Shown one piece after another: positions 1 to 6,747 of a stretch of DNA of 9,235 nucleotides (its first letter is position 1; every line of letters begins with the position of its first letter). The translations under genes and the position numbers were made by a program. A model generated the notes under the pieces. The model worked only from the letters and a program-made list of their open reading frames with translations, made no database searches and was not told where the DNA came from. The stretch spans positions 1-9,235 of the forward strand of contig CAYYNP010000362.1 in NCBI GenBank assembly GCA_964472545.1, given 5' to 3'. Origin of the DNA: CAYYNP01 sp964472545. Its GTDB lineage: Bacteria; Planctomycetota; Planctomycetia; Pirellulales; Thermoguttaceae.

Positions 1-52
1 AGGAGATCGTCACCTACCCTCCACTTTGTGCCATTTGAGTTGAAACACTACA

Positions 53-1885
53 ATGGCCGTCCATGTGTTCGATATTGGGCCGGACAATATCTTCCCTCGA
101 TGGATCGAGCAGTGGAAAAGAAACCCACCCAGCGTCGAGGGCTTCACTGAATGGGGGCCTCATTACAGTCCAGGCTGCACCATCCAGCACTTCTTCAAGA
201 ACGACCCGCTGCGGAGCCAGTTGTGGAAGATCTGGTGTCATGAACTGCGTCTTCAAGATCTGACCCATCACGAAGATAACGGCAAGCTGGTCAAGACCTC
301 CGATGAGTTGCTCTACAGCGTCTTTGGTTCGAAGGAGGCCTTCCGTGAGGCGTGGGAGGGCTGGCTGGCCGAAGTCGAGTTGTCGACCGTTGCCGATCGT
401 CAGTGGTACCGTAACGGAAACGCTTTGGGGATACGCCTGGGCAACGACGGGTACGCTTGCGCCACCTTCGCTTTGCCGCCGGGAGACAAGCCGGTCCGAA
501 ACGCCCTCGTGATGGACTACATGCCGCCCAAGCCGAGCCCTCTAATCGGTCCCGTCAAGCGGGGCGTGGACGAGCCGTCCGTCGGCTGTCTGATCGAGAT
601 CGACCGAGGGCACTCGGAGGAAGGGAGGCTGGGCCTTGGCCTGGGCGTGGACCCGGGTGCGGTCCAAAAGGATGCCAAAATACTCAAGATCCTGGTCGAG
701 GGAGGGCGCCGTCTGGTATTCGACGGCGAATCGCTGAAGTTGGGCAGGCAATCGATCGATCTGCCGGCTGCCCTCGCCGAAGCCGAGAACTCGCGCCTGG
801 GATTGACCGTTCGGATCGGCAGCAAGCAGGTCACCGCCGTGGTCCGAAACGAAGAAACGAGCTTTGAGGGCACGTTGCCCATCAATGATGCCACACACGA
901 ACTCGTGTTGTCCCAGGCCATCTGCCTGGTGGCGGAAAACGCGGCGCAGGGAGAGTTGACTCCCTACTTCGACGACGGGCGACCGGCTTATGAAGAGTAT
1001 CTCAAGCCCGCGCCGGCCAACCGATGGCGAAACCCGGGCGATGCAGAATTCGGCTGGGTGACGAAGGCGTGCTGGCGGTTGGGCGACCAGGCACCGAAAG
1101 CCTTGGTTGAGTTGCGGGACCGGATGCACCGATCTGCGGATAAGGCGACCGACGTCCAGAACAACGCACTGGCGGATTTTCAGAAGGGGATGCCCGAGAT
1201 GGCAGACTTGGTGGCGGCAGTTTCGTCGCCGAAGAAAGCCCAGGCTCTGGCCGACCTTTCCGGCTGCGGTCTTACGGCCACCTGGGCATCGGAATCGACG
1301 AACGACTCGGCGGCCATTGTGGCGGTCCTCGAGAATCCCGGGGCCAGTCCCATTCAGGCGAAGCTGACCTTCACGGTAGACGACCGCAAGGTCGTTCACA
1401 TTGCCCAGGCCAAGCAAAGCGTGAGTGTGGCGCCGCACGGCGAGGCACGCATCAGGGAGGATTTCAAGAGGGTCTCCGACGACGTGATCGGGTTCACGGT
1501 CCACATTCGGGCCGACGTCACGTGGAACGGTCAGCCGTTGACCCTTAAAGAGAGAATTGCCGACAGGCCCTGGCCGCAACTGACCATGAACGTGGAGCCC
1601 CTTATCGAAGTGACGGGGGACACGGCGACGGTCAACACGGAGATCTATAGTGACGATAACTGGCCGGCGATCGGCAAGCTTGCCTACCACGTTACGCCGG
1701 AAGGCGCCGTCAAGAGCCCCAAGGCTGAAGTGAAGTTCGAGATTCCGGCTCACCAGCGCCGCGCGATCAAGCAATCCTTCACCCTGATCGACAAGACGAA
1801 ACCGGTGACCGTCAGAGTCGTTGGAGATGTCCTTCTCGACGATGAAGAGATGCGCTTCACGCAAGAGGCGAAGCAAGAGAAGTAG
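53..1885 (+). CDS. Large protein of unrecognised family, 5' end probably missing or frameshifted
   Basis: I do not recognise this family with certainty. The frame runs 610 residues from ATG 53, the first start after an in-frame TGA at 41-43. No Shine-Dalgarno sequence precedes it and there is no signal peptide, so this start is doubtful. Residues 1-110 are helical and Trp-rich (VEGFTEWGPHYSPG at 28-41, then a segment ending FREAWEGWLAEVE). They resemble the part of zinc-metallopeptidase-like (gluzincin) domains that follows the HExxH helix, but no HExxH is present in the window. Residues about 120-300 look like a beta-rich LamG-like sandwich. Residues 330-400 are helical, and 405-605 form two or three Ig-like beta-sandwich repeats. 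High G/C at third codon positions from codon 1 onward supports real coding. I infer a secreted or periplasmic protein whose N-terminal part lies upstream. The peptidase idea is weak. Confidence 0.75.
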   Translation: MAVHVFDIGPDNIFPRWIEQWKRNPPSVEGFTEWGPHYSPGCTIQHFFKNDPLRSQLWKIWCHELRLQDLTHHEDNGKLVKTSDELLYSVFGSKEAFREAWEGWLAEVELSTVADRQWYRNGNALGIRLGNDGYACATFALPPGDKPVRNALVMDYMPPKPSPLIGPVKRGVDEPSVGCLIEIDRGHSEEGRLGLGLGVDPGAVQKDAKILKILVEGGRRLVFDGESLKLGRQSIDLPAALAEAENSRLGLTVRIGSKQVTAVVRNEETSFEGTLPINDATHELVLSQAICLVAENAAQGELTPYFDDGRPAYEEYLKPAPANRWRNPGDAEFGWVTKACWRLGDQAPKALVELRDRMHRSADKATDVQNNALADFQKGMPEMADLVAAVSSPKKAQALADLSGCGLTATWASESTNDSAAIVAVLENPGASPIQAKLTFTVDDRKVVHIAQAKQSVSVAPHGEARIREDFKRVSDDVIGFTVHIRADVTWNGQPLTLKERIADRPWPQLTMNVEPLIEVTGDTATVNTEIYSDDNWPAIGKLAYHVTPEGAVKSPKAEVKFEIPAHQRRAIKQSFTLIDKTKPVTVRVVGDVLLDDEEMRFTQEAKQEK

Positions 1886-2012
1886 GCAGCCGTTCACGGA
1901 GTGTGCGCGGCGGAAGCGAAACCTCCGTCGACTGGAGGCCGAGCACCCGGCCCCCGGGGGGTATCGTTCGCGCCCCATTCTCGCGGGCCGAACTGAGCCG
2001 CTTTGGTGTGGC

Positions 2013-2029
2013 GATGAAGTCACTTCATC
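2013..2029. promoter_or_regulatory. Perfect 17-bp palindrome, operator-like
   Basis: GATGAAGTCACTTCATC is an 8-bp perfect inverted repeat around a single central C. Allowing one bulged C at 2030, the stem extends by GGC 2010-2012 pairing with GCC 2031-2033. No T-tract follows, so it is not an obvious terminator. It could be a dimeric repressor site or an RNA hairpin in the 3' region of the upstream transcript. The function is inferred only from symmetry. Confidence 0.35.
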
Positions 2030-2092
2030 CGCCGGGAGCCGGTTGCAGTCATACTACGAACGGACTGCCTTCAGATCGGCGATTGTACGCGG

Positions 2093-2116
2093 GCCGTTCG
2101 CTCGGCGGTTTTTCTT
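2093..2116 (+). terminator. Weak rho-independent terminator candidate
   Basis: A short GCCG/CGGC stem (2093-2096 with 2103-2106, 6-nt loop) is followed by GG and then TTTTTCTT at 2109-2116. The T-tract and the position about 200 nt after the first gene's stop fit a terminator. The 4-bp stem is short, so the call is tentative. Confidence 0.3.
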
Positions 2117-2229
2117 GTGACCGGGGCGTCAAGACGCTCAATAGACGTTGTGGGCTCATCGGCGCGTGAAGCCAAGCGGGGCCGACCGGGCGACGGTTCT
2201 TGTGGCGTTGTGGATTTGTTGGACAATGG

Positions 2230-2298
2230 TACGGATCGGACAGAGAACGGGGTACGGATCGGACAGAGAACGGGGTACGGATCGGACAGAGGACGGCC
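2230..2298. repeat. Three tandem 23-bp direct repeats upstream of the sigma gene
   Basis: Units begin TACGGATCGGACAGAG at 2230, 2253 and 2276. Units 1 and 2 are identical over 23 bp; unit 3 diverges after TACGGATCGGACAGA (GGACGGCC in place of GAACGGGG). The array ends about 35 bp before the chosen sigma start ATG at 2333. The 23-bp spacing is roughly two helical turns, so the copies would present similar DNA faces, as in operator or iteron arrays. A regulatory role is an inference. A simple slippage tandem repeat is the alternative. Confidence 0.85.
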
Positions 2299-2332
2299 GG
2301 CAATAGCATGTGACGAACTCGCCCAGGCAGTC

Positions 2333-2881
2333 ATGGAATCAGTCGACCCGGAAACACTTGAATCGGCCAAGAATGGGGTGCATGATGCCTTCGCACACGT
2401 TTACGAGAAATGCTATTCTCGCTGTTTCGGATTCTCCCGCTCACGTGTACTGGACGCCAGCATTGCAGCGGACCTGACGCAAGAGACGTTCCTTCGTGCC
2501 TTCGCCGCGATTCGCCGTTTTGACAGTTCGCGGCAGCTCGACTCGTGGCTGATGGGCATCTGCCGCAACGTGTTGCGAGAATACGTGCGGCGGGAACGGC
2601 GCCGGCGCGAAATCCCGTGGGCCGAACTGTGCCTGGAAATCGCCCAGATGGCCGGAGATGATAAACAGTATGAAGCCATGATGCCGCATTTGCCTGGCTG
2701 TATCTCGAAGCTCGCACCCAGAACGGAGACTGTGTTGCGTGCGCACTATTTCGAGGGCAAGAAGTTGGCGGCTGTTGCCGCGGACGTCGAACAATCCCTC
2801 TCGGCCGTCAAGATGACGTTGTTGCGCGCCCGACGTGCGATCCGGACCTGTATCCGCCGGAAACTGCAAGGGCTGAAGTGA
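2333..2881 (+). CDS. ECF-type RNA polymerase sigma factor
   Basis: This 182-residue protein has the usual two-domain ECF sigma layout. Region 2 spans about residues 15-95, with the hallmark DLTQETFLRAF at 48-58 (core polymerase binding), followed by LDSWLMGICRNVLREYVRRERRRR for -10 recognition. Region 4 spans about 125-175, with LAPRTETVLRAHYFEGKKLAAVA and the recognition helix SLSAVKMTLLRARRAI. I chose ATG 2333 because it gives the normal family length. The longer frame from GTG 2117 would add 72 residues translated from the tandem repeats. A weak AGG lies at 2325-2327. The stop overlaps the next ATG (TGATG), implying translational coupling to the small downstream partner, as is common for planctomycete ECF sigma genes. 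The regulon is unknown. Confidence 0.93.
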   Translation: MESVDPETLESAKNGVHDAFAHVYEKCYSRCFGFSRSRVLDASIAADLTQETFLRAFAAIRRFDSSRQLDSWLMGICRNVLREYVRRERRRREIPWAELCLEIAQMAGDDKQYEAMMPHLPGCISKLAPRTETVLRAHYFEGKKLAAVAADVEQSLSAVKMTLLRARRAIRTCIRRKLQGLK

Positions 2882-3111
2882 TGCAGACCGAAGAAGAACT
2901 ACTCGCCGTCTTGGAAGAGCATCTGCCTGAGGACTTGACGGTCGAGCAGATCGAGGCGTTGCGTGCCGCCATGCAGGGCTCACAGAGGCTGCGCGAAGCG
3001 ATTTTGGAAGCTCTCGGACTCGAGCACGCCGTCGCCGACAGCTATGCGCCGGAACCGCTAGACGCGGGCGAGTTGATTCGTCGATACCAGGACCTCGCCC
3101 GGCAGCGGTGA
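2881..3111 (+). CDS. Small anti-sigma-like N-terminal domain protein, apparently truncated by a stop
   Basis: ATG 2881 shares its A with the TGA of the sigma gene, a 1-nt coupled overlap; a GTG at 2878 would add one residue. The 76 residues are acidic and helical: EEELLAVLEEHLPEDL, then VEQIEALRAAMQGSQRLREAI and a tail ending RRYQDLARQR. Planctomycete ECF operons often encode a protein opening with such a domain (ELLxxLEEHxPEDLxxEQIExLR) followed by a transmembrane helix, as I recall the family. Here the frame ends at TGA 3109-3111, yet the same frame continues at once into a convincing membrane helix (3121-3195). I infer that this was the cytoplasmic sigma-binding end of a membrane anti-sigma-like protein, now cut off by a nonsense change. 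A soluble 76-aa product or stop-codon readthrough remain possible. Confidence 0.7.
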   Translation: MQTEEELLAVLEEHLPEDLTVEQIEALRAAMQGSQRLREAILEALGLEHAVADSYAPEPLDAGELIRRYQDLARQR

Positions 3112-3282
3112 CCCGGAAGGTGGCGCTCCGTCGCCTGGTCGGTGTTGGCTATCGTTGCGGTCTCCGCGGTTTCAATGGGCGTCTGGGAAATCGTTAAATG
3201 TTGGGGTTCCGCGTCGGCGCCTCGGTCATCATGCACGATGGAGAGGACGAAAGCCGATGCGAGCTTGACGGGACCTTTGTAG
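3112..3282 (+). pseudogene. In-frame continuation of the anti-sigma-like gene with a transmembrane segment
   Basis: Directly after TGA 3109, the same reading frame gives PGRWRS then a hydrophobic run (VAWSVLAIVAVSAVSMGVW, 3130-3186) with basic residues on the cytoplasmic side, a textbook single-pass membrane anchor. The frame ends at TAG 3280-3282 after low-complexity sequence that no longer looks coding, so a second lesion probably lies near 3195-3200. There is no separate start codon with a ribosome binding site before the helix. Most likely this is the disconnected second part of the 2881 gene. Confidence 0.55.
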
Positions 3283-3482
3283 CCATGCGGCCGAAACCGA
3301 ACGGTCGGCGCGTGCTTCACCGGCAGGCAAGCTCCACGCCTGAGACCTCGGTCGCCGACGTCCCCTACATCGGGTCCTATTATGAACCGGAGAATAGGAA
3401 GCCAGTCGTTCGTGACGTCGAGATCCAGTATCTCGGCTGCCCCAGGATGACGGACTTCGTCTCGAGTGGGAGCGGTCTCTGA
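3198..3482 (+). pseudogene. Possible further remnant of the anti-sigma-like protein's outer part
   Basis: Another frame opens at ATG 3198, just after TAA 3195-3197, and runs 94 codons with clear G/C preference at third positions, suggesting former coding sequence. I recognise no domain; DVPYIGSYYEPENRKPVV is the most protein-like part. After its TGA (3480-3482), a third frame (LRLEWERSLTDFKPEPAGH, ending TGA 3541-3543) also looks protein-like. Together with the stop at 3109 this suggests a longer ectodomain gene broken by frameshifts. An independent small hypothetical gene is the alternative. Confidence 0.3.
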
Positions 3483-3599
3483 CCGATTTCAAGCCTGAAC
3501 CTGCCGGGCATCGCGATGCGGTCGCCCGTCACGATCAGCAATGATCGCGGTGCCGAACGAAGGAGACGCTGCCGATCAAGCGTGGGCGATCCTGTCTTA

Positions 3600-3697
3600 G
3601 GGCTTGTCCGGAAACAACTTCGTCCGCTTCATGGTAGCCATCACACTCCGTGTGATGATTCGCCCGAAAAACTGCGAAGTTGTTTCCGGACAGGCCC
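3600..3697. mobile_element. 98-bp MITE-like element with 23-bp terminal inverted repeats
   Basis: The ends form 23-bp inverted repeats with one mismatch: GGGCTTGTCCGGAAAC... at 3600-3622 and the complement of GGGCCTGTCCGGAAAC... at 3675-3697. Both sides are flanked by TTA (3597-3599 and 3698-3700), which fits a 3-bp TNA target duplication as known for the IS1031-type subgroup of the IS5 family. The family assignment is inferred from this pattern only. The 52-bp interior encodes nothing and has its own perfect hairpin (CATCACAC TCC GTGTGATG, 3639-3657). A non-autonomous element mobilised by a transposase elsewhere is the best reading. A second direct repeat, TCCTGT at 3590-3595 and 3702-3707, offers a less likely alternative boundary. 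Confidence 0.7.
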
Positions 3698-3805
3698 TTA
3701 CTCCTGTTCTTTGAAGACTGTCGGCACGATCTTCTCTCCGCCCCAGGTGAATATATGCCTGCCGACCACAAGTATTGCATTAACGACGGCGAAGGGCTGA
3801 TGCAA
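3698..3805 (-). pseudogene. Short C-terminal gene remnant ending at the MITE
   Basis: On the minus strand, a frame following an in-frame TAG reads HQPFAVVNAILVVGRHIF, then TWGGEKIVPTVFKEQE, and stops at TAA 3700-3698. The TAA is also the target duplication of the neighbouring element. Third-position G/C is raised and the residue pattern (beta-strand-like AILVVGRHIFTW) looks like a protein C-terminus. It has no start codon and no recognised family. It lies just downstream of the propeller gene on the same strand. It may be the last piece of a deleted gene, or a chance frame. Confidence 0.3.
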
Positions 3806-3894
3806 TCGAGGCTACCGAGTCGTCGAGGGCTTCCGCGACCGAAGTTGAACGGAGAGTAGCCGTTTGCGCCGCTGTGGCCGGTGGACGGCAAGGG

Positions 3895-6714
3895 CTATGG
3901 TGCCGGGTACAGTACGTCGTCCGCGAGTCGGCTCGGATCGATGATGCGGCTCGACCAAAGGAGTCTAAGTTCCGCGCGGCCGTCGGGATTGATGTACTCG
4001 ATGCGGATCGGACGGCGCTCTGCTCCGCTAAGAGCAATCTTCCTGTTGACCGTATTGGCCGTTCCGGCCGTGTAGACGATCTTGTCGTCGATCCACACCG
4101 TGACTTGCTCGCCTTTGCCCAGCAGCGAGGCAAACTGGAACAGATCCGTGACCGGCGGCCGGACAAAGCCGCTCCAAACGGCCTTGTACGGGGGCGCAAT
4201 TTTGCCTGCATGAGGCTCGCCACCGAACGGTGCGTGATAGATGGGGGCCTCGGTCGTTTCGTGGAACAGGTTTGTGCCTTGGAAATACTTGGCCGTGAGA
4301 CCGGTGCCCGGGGTCGATGGACCGGCAATATGGGCGGGGCGGGTGACGCGGCCGGACCGACGTTGCCAGTCGTCCCATCCGGAAATCTCGTAAACTCGGT
4401 TGTGGCCCTGGTACGGCATCAGCCAATAGACCTTGCCGCTGGATAGCTGGACGATCGTAGCGCCTTGATTGTCGTCGCCGTGTACTTGATAGAAGCCGGC
4501 GGCCCGGCCGTCGTCGGCCCGATGGTCGAAGAAACCGCCGACGTACAGGCCGTCGTGGGTCCAGACCTGCGCCGGTTGTTTCGTCTGATCGTTGACGATC
4601 ACCGAGCGGTTTGGCCCTGCGGCAGTTTGCATCGGGTAGTAGAGCACGCCCGTGTTGGCCTCGGCGACGTCCTTGGACTGGCGGCCGACGGCAAAGGTGG
4701 GCTGTAACTCCGCGTCGAACCCGAGCACTCGGCTGCCGCGCATGCCGGCTTCCGGCCAGCCGCCTCCTTCGTATTGCCCGTGTTCGCGGATCATGATGCC
4801 CGCCTGATAGGCCACCGAAACCGAGCCGTGTGGCGCGACGGACACGCACCGCGGCGAGCCGTAGCCGTATGGGTCGGCAATGACCTCGCCGGCCGTCTCG
4901 ACCTTGTCCCAGTTCCACCGCGGCGCGGCCTTGCCGGGACCTTCCCAAGTCGAGACGGGCAACCGCACCAGTGCGTGCGGCTGATTGGTGTTCGCAGCGC
5001 CGATGTAGTCGCCCTCAGCAGTGAAGTCGCCGGGGTTGTGGAACGAGAGTCCGTGCTGCGCATTCGGATAGAAACGGAACTCGGCCGGATCGAATTCACC
5101 GTTGCCGTTGGTGTCCGCCCACGAGTACAGCCGGGGTGCCTGCTTCGGGTCGGCGTATCCACGATGCGAAGCGGCGGCGACCCATGGTTTGGGGTAGCCG
5201 TCTCGGCCGGAACCGGCGAACTGAAAGAACGTTCGGCCGCCGTTAATCACCCGCCCGGCAATGGCCACGGGTACCGCTCGGCGCTCGTGCGGATCGAGCC
5301 GAAGCACGGCGGGGATCACCCGATGATAGAGGTAGAGCTGCCCGTTTCGACGAACGGCCTTGAATGCTCCGGCGAAGGGGAACATACCATCGCCCAGTCT
5401 TCCTGTGGTGTAACACGCTTCGATCTTCCACGTGCCGGCGGCGTAATCGACCCGATAGACGTTCACGAAGCCTTCCGGGGCGATGCCGTACAGCAGCGAC
5501 GGATCATCCGGATCGAAGGTGCCGCCTATGTAGAACGACATACCGCCGAACCACTGCCCGAGCAGCGAACCGTCGCGAGCGATATGGGCGATGCGGCGGG
5601 GTGGGTGCCCGGGCTCGCCGACGAAGAAGCCGCCCGCCGGGCCGGCAGCGACGTCGTAGACGCCGGCCAGCCGAGCCGGGTCGAACGGGCCCATCTCGCG
5701 CGGCTGGTCACTGTAGGTCTGAGCGATCCCAAATCTCTCGTCGAGGCGTACGACCTGATGGCCGTCGACAACGGCCCACAACTCCTTGCGAGTCGGGTCA
5801 TAGTCCATCGCCCCGATGTTTCCGCCCAGCGTGGCGACCTTGAGCGCGCCGTGGCCGGGACGGACAAGGTAGACTTCGCGGCCGGATCCGACGGCGGCCT
5901 CGCTCCTCTCACCGTTGCCAACGGCGGCCACGCAACTCGGATCGGGCAGCAGCGAGGTCGCCAGCGTCTTGCCCGATTCCGTCGAGAGCCACCGCACGCT
6001 GCTCTTCTCGCGGTCGACGACGACGAGGTTCTTACCGCGGGCATCAACGTCACTTGGCGCCTTGCCATCCAACCCGAGGGGCCACTGGGCCTCCACTTGA
6101 CCATTGTCCTTGTTCAGCCTCCGTAGTTTGCCGTCCGGATGCAGCATGTAGACGTGCTCGCCGCTGGCGGCCACCCTGGTGAGTCGTCCGCCCTGGTAGA
6201 ACTGCGGGCGAGTCCACTCGACGCGGGACTTCGCCGAGTCGACCTTCACGAGCATCATCATGCCCTCGGTCAACGGCGATCCGACGTAGATCCCCGACCC
6301 GTCCACGTCGACAATACCGGCTCCCATGTGGTCGCCCACCCACGAGTGCTTCGGGGCCGGGTTCTCACCGCCCGGCGGGTTGATACCTATGGTCGTCACG
6401 TACCTTGCCGTGAAGCCCGGCGGGGAAATCAGGCGCCACTGATAGTCGCCCGGCGGCACCGTTCGACTACGGTTGTCGAGCCCGTCCCAGTAGACCGCAT
6501 GGCTGCCGGCCGGCAGCGTCTCGCCTCGCAGCAGCGTCCGAATCAGTTGACCGCTGCCGCGATCGAACACACCAATCGAGGTGCGCCTTTCGGACTTCAG
6601 GCTGAACTGGATCCGGCTTCCCGTCACCTGCAGCCGGCTCTCTTCAGCGACGGCAAAGCCCAAGGGCAATGCAAGGTACGTAAGCAACAAGCAAGGAGGC
6701 AACTGTTTTCTCAT
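3895..6714 (-). CDS. Secreted beta-propeller protein with FlgD-like and PA14 domains
   Basis: This is a 939-residue exported protein. I chose ATG 6714 because it opens a classic signal peptide (MRKQL, hydrophobic core to about residue 20, AVAEE cleavage region); an in-frame TTG at 6735 would add seven residues. Residues about 37-98 resemble a FlgD-type Ig-like domain (GQLIRTLLRGE, AGSHAVYWDGLDNRS, VPPGDYQW). Residues about 130-780 are repeated four-strand blades typical of a beta-propeller. Within it DTNGNGEFDPAE (534-545) is an EF-hand/dockerin-like calcium loop. Residues about 804-922 form a PA14 domain (GLTAKYFQGTNLF at 805-817, IEYINPDGRAELRLLWSS near the end), usually carbohydrate-binding. 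The gene lies 33 bp after the sulfatase stop on the same strand, so co-transcription is likely. I infer glycan binding or processing outside the cytoplasm. No catalytic residues could be identified. Confidence 0.88.
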   Translation of the reverse strand: MRKQLPPCLLLTYLALPLGFAVAEESRLQVTGSRIQFSLKSERRTSIGVFDRGSGQLIRTLLRGETLPAGSHAVYWDGLDNRSRTVPPGDYQWRLISPPGFTARYVTTIGINPPGGENPAPKHSWVGDHMGAGIVDVDGSGIYVGSPLTEGMMMLVKVDSAKSRVEWTRPQFYQGGRLTRVAASGEHVYMLHPDGKLRRLNKDNGQVEAQWPLGLDGKAPSDVDARGKNLVVVDREKSSVRWLSTESGKTLATSLLPDPSCVAAVGNGERSEAAVGSGREVYLVRPGHGALKVATLGGNIGAMDYDPTRKELWAVVDGHQVVRLDERFGIAQTYSDQPREMGPFDPARLAGVYDVAAGPAGGFFVGEPGHPPRRIAHIARDGSLLGQWFGGMSFYIGGTFDPDDPSLLYGIAPEGFVNVYRVDYAAGTWKIEACYTTGRLGDGMFPFAGAFKAVRRNGQLYLYHRVIPAVLRLDPHERRAVPVAIAGRVINGGRTFFQFAGSGRDGYPKPWVAAASHRGYADPKQAPRLYSWADTNGNGEFDPAEFRFYPNAQHGLSFHNPGDFTAEGDYIGAANTNQPHALVRLPVSTWEGPGKAAPRWNWDKVETAGEVIADPYGYGSPRCVSVAPHGSVSVAYQAGIMIREHGQYEGGGWPEAGMRGSRVLGFDAELQPTFAVGRQSKDVAEANTGVLYYPMQTAAGPNRSVIVNDQTKQPAQVWTHDGLYVGGFFDHRADDGRAAGFYQVHGDDNQGATIVQLSSGKVYWLMPYQGHNRVYEISGWDDWQRRSGRVTRPAHIAGPSTPGTGLTAKYFQGTNLFHETTEAPIYHAPFGGEPHAGKIAPPYKAVWSGFVRPPVTDLFQFASLLGKGEQVTVWIDDKIVYTAGTANTVNRKIALSGAERRPIRIEYINPDGRAELRLLWSSRIIDPSRLADDVLYPAP

Positions 6715-6747
6715 CGCTTGGAATTCAGAGAGCAATACACATTTCCG

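Larger units (their letters stand above)
1886..2332. other. Non-coding stretch between the first gene and the sigma factor gene
   Basis: No frame here reads like a protein: the open frames are shadows, and the sigma frame extended upstream to GTG 2117 runs through tandem repeats whose 23-bp period is not a multiple of three. The stretch contains a 10-bp C5G5 palindrome at 1951-1960, a perfect 17-bp palindrome at 2013-2029, a GCAGTC/GACTGC inverted repeat at 2045-2050 and 2063-2068, a weak terminator-like hairpin at 2093-2116, and three tandem repeats at 2230-2298. It probably holds the 3' end of the first transcript and the promoter region of the sigma gene. I could not assign -35 and -10 boxes. 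Confidence 0.6.

Noticed and set aside
542..2023. 493-codon open frame on the minus strand
   Set aside because: It is antisense to the 53-1885 gene, has shadow-like composition rich in Arg and His, and shows no domain; the plus frame carries coherent protein features.
2230..2298. CRISPR-like array
   Set aside because: The units are adjacent with no unique spacers between them and only three copies, so it is a plain tandem repeat.
2117..2332. Upstream extension of the sigma factor from GTG 2117
   Set aside because: It would add 72 residues encoded partly by 23-bp tandem repeats read in changing frames; ECF sigma factors normally start as at 2333.
3535..3891. 118-codon minus-strand frame crossing the inverted-repeat element
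   Set aside because: It runs straight through both terminal repeats and the hairpin interior, so its length is a by-product of the element rather than a gene.
4774..6126. 450-codon open frame on the plus strand
   Set aside because: It lies antisense inside the beta-propeller gene, whose signal peptide, FlgD-like and PA14 features are clear; long shadow frames are expected in GC-rich DNA.
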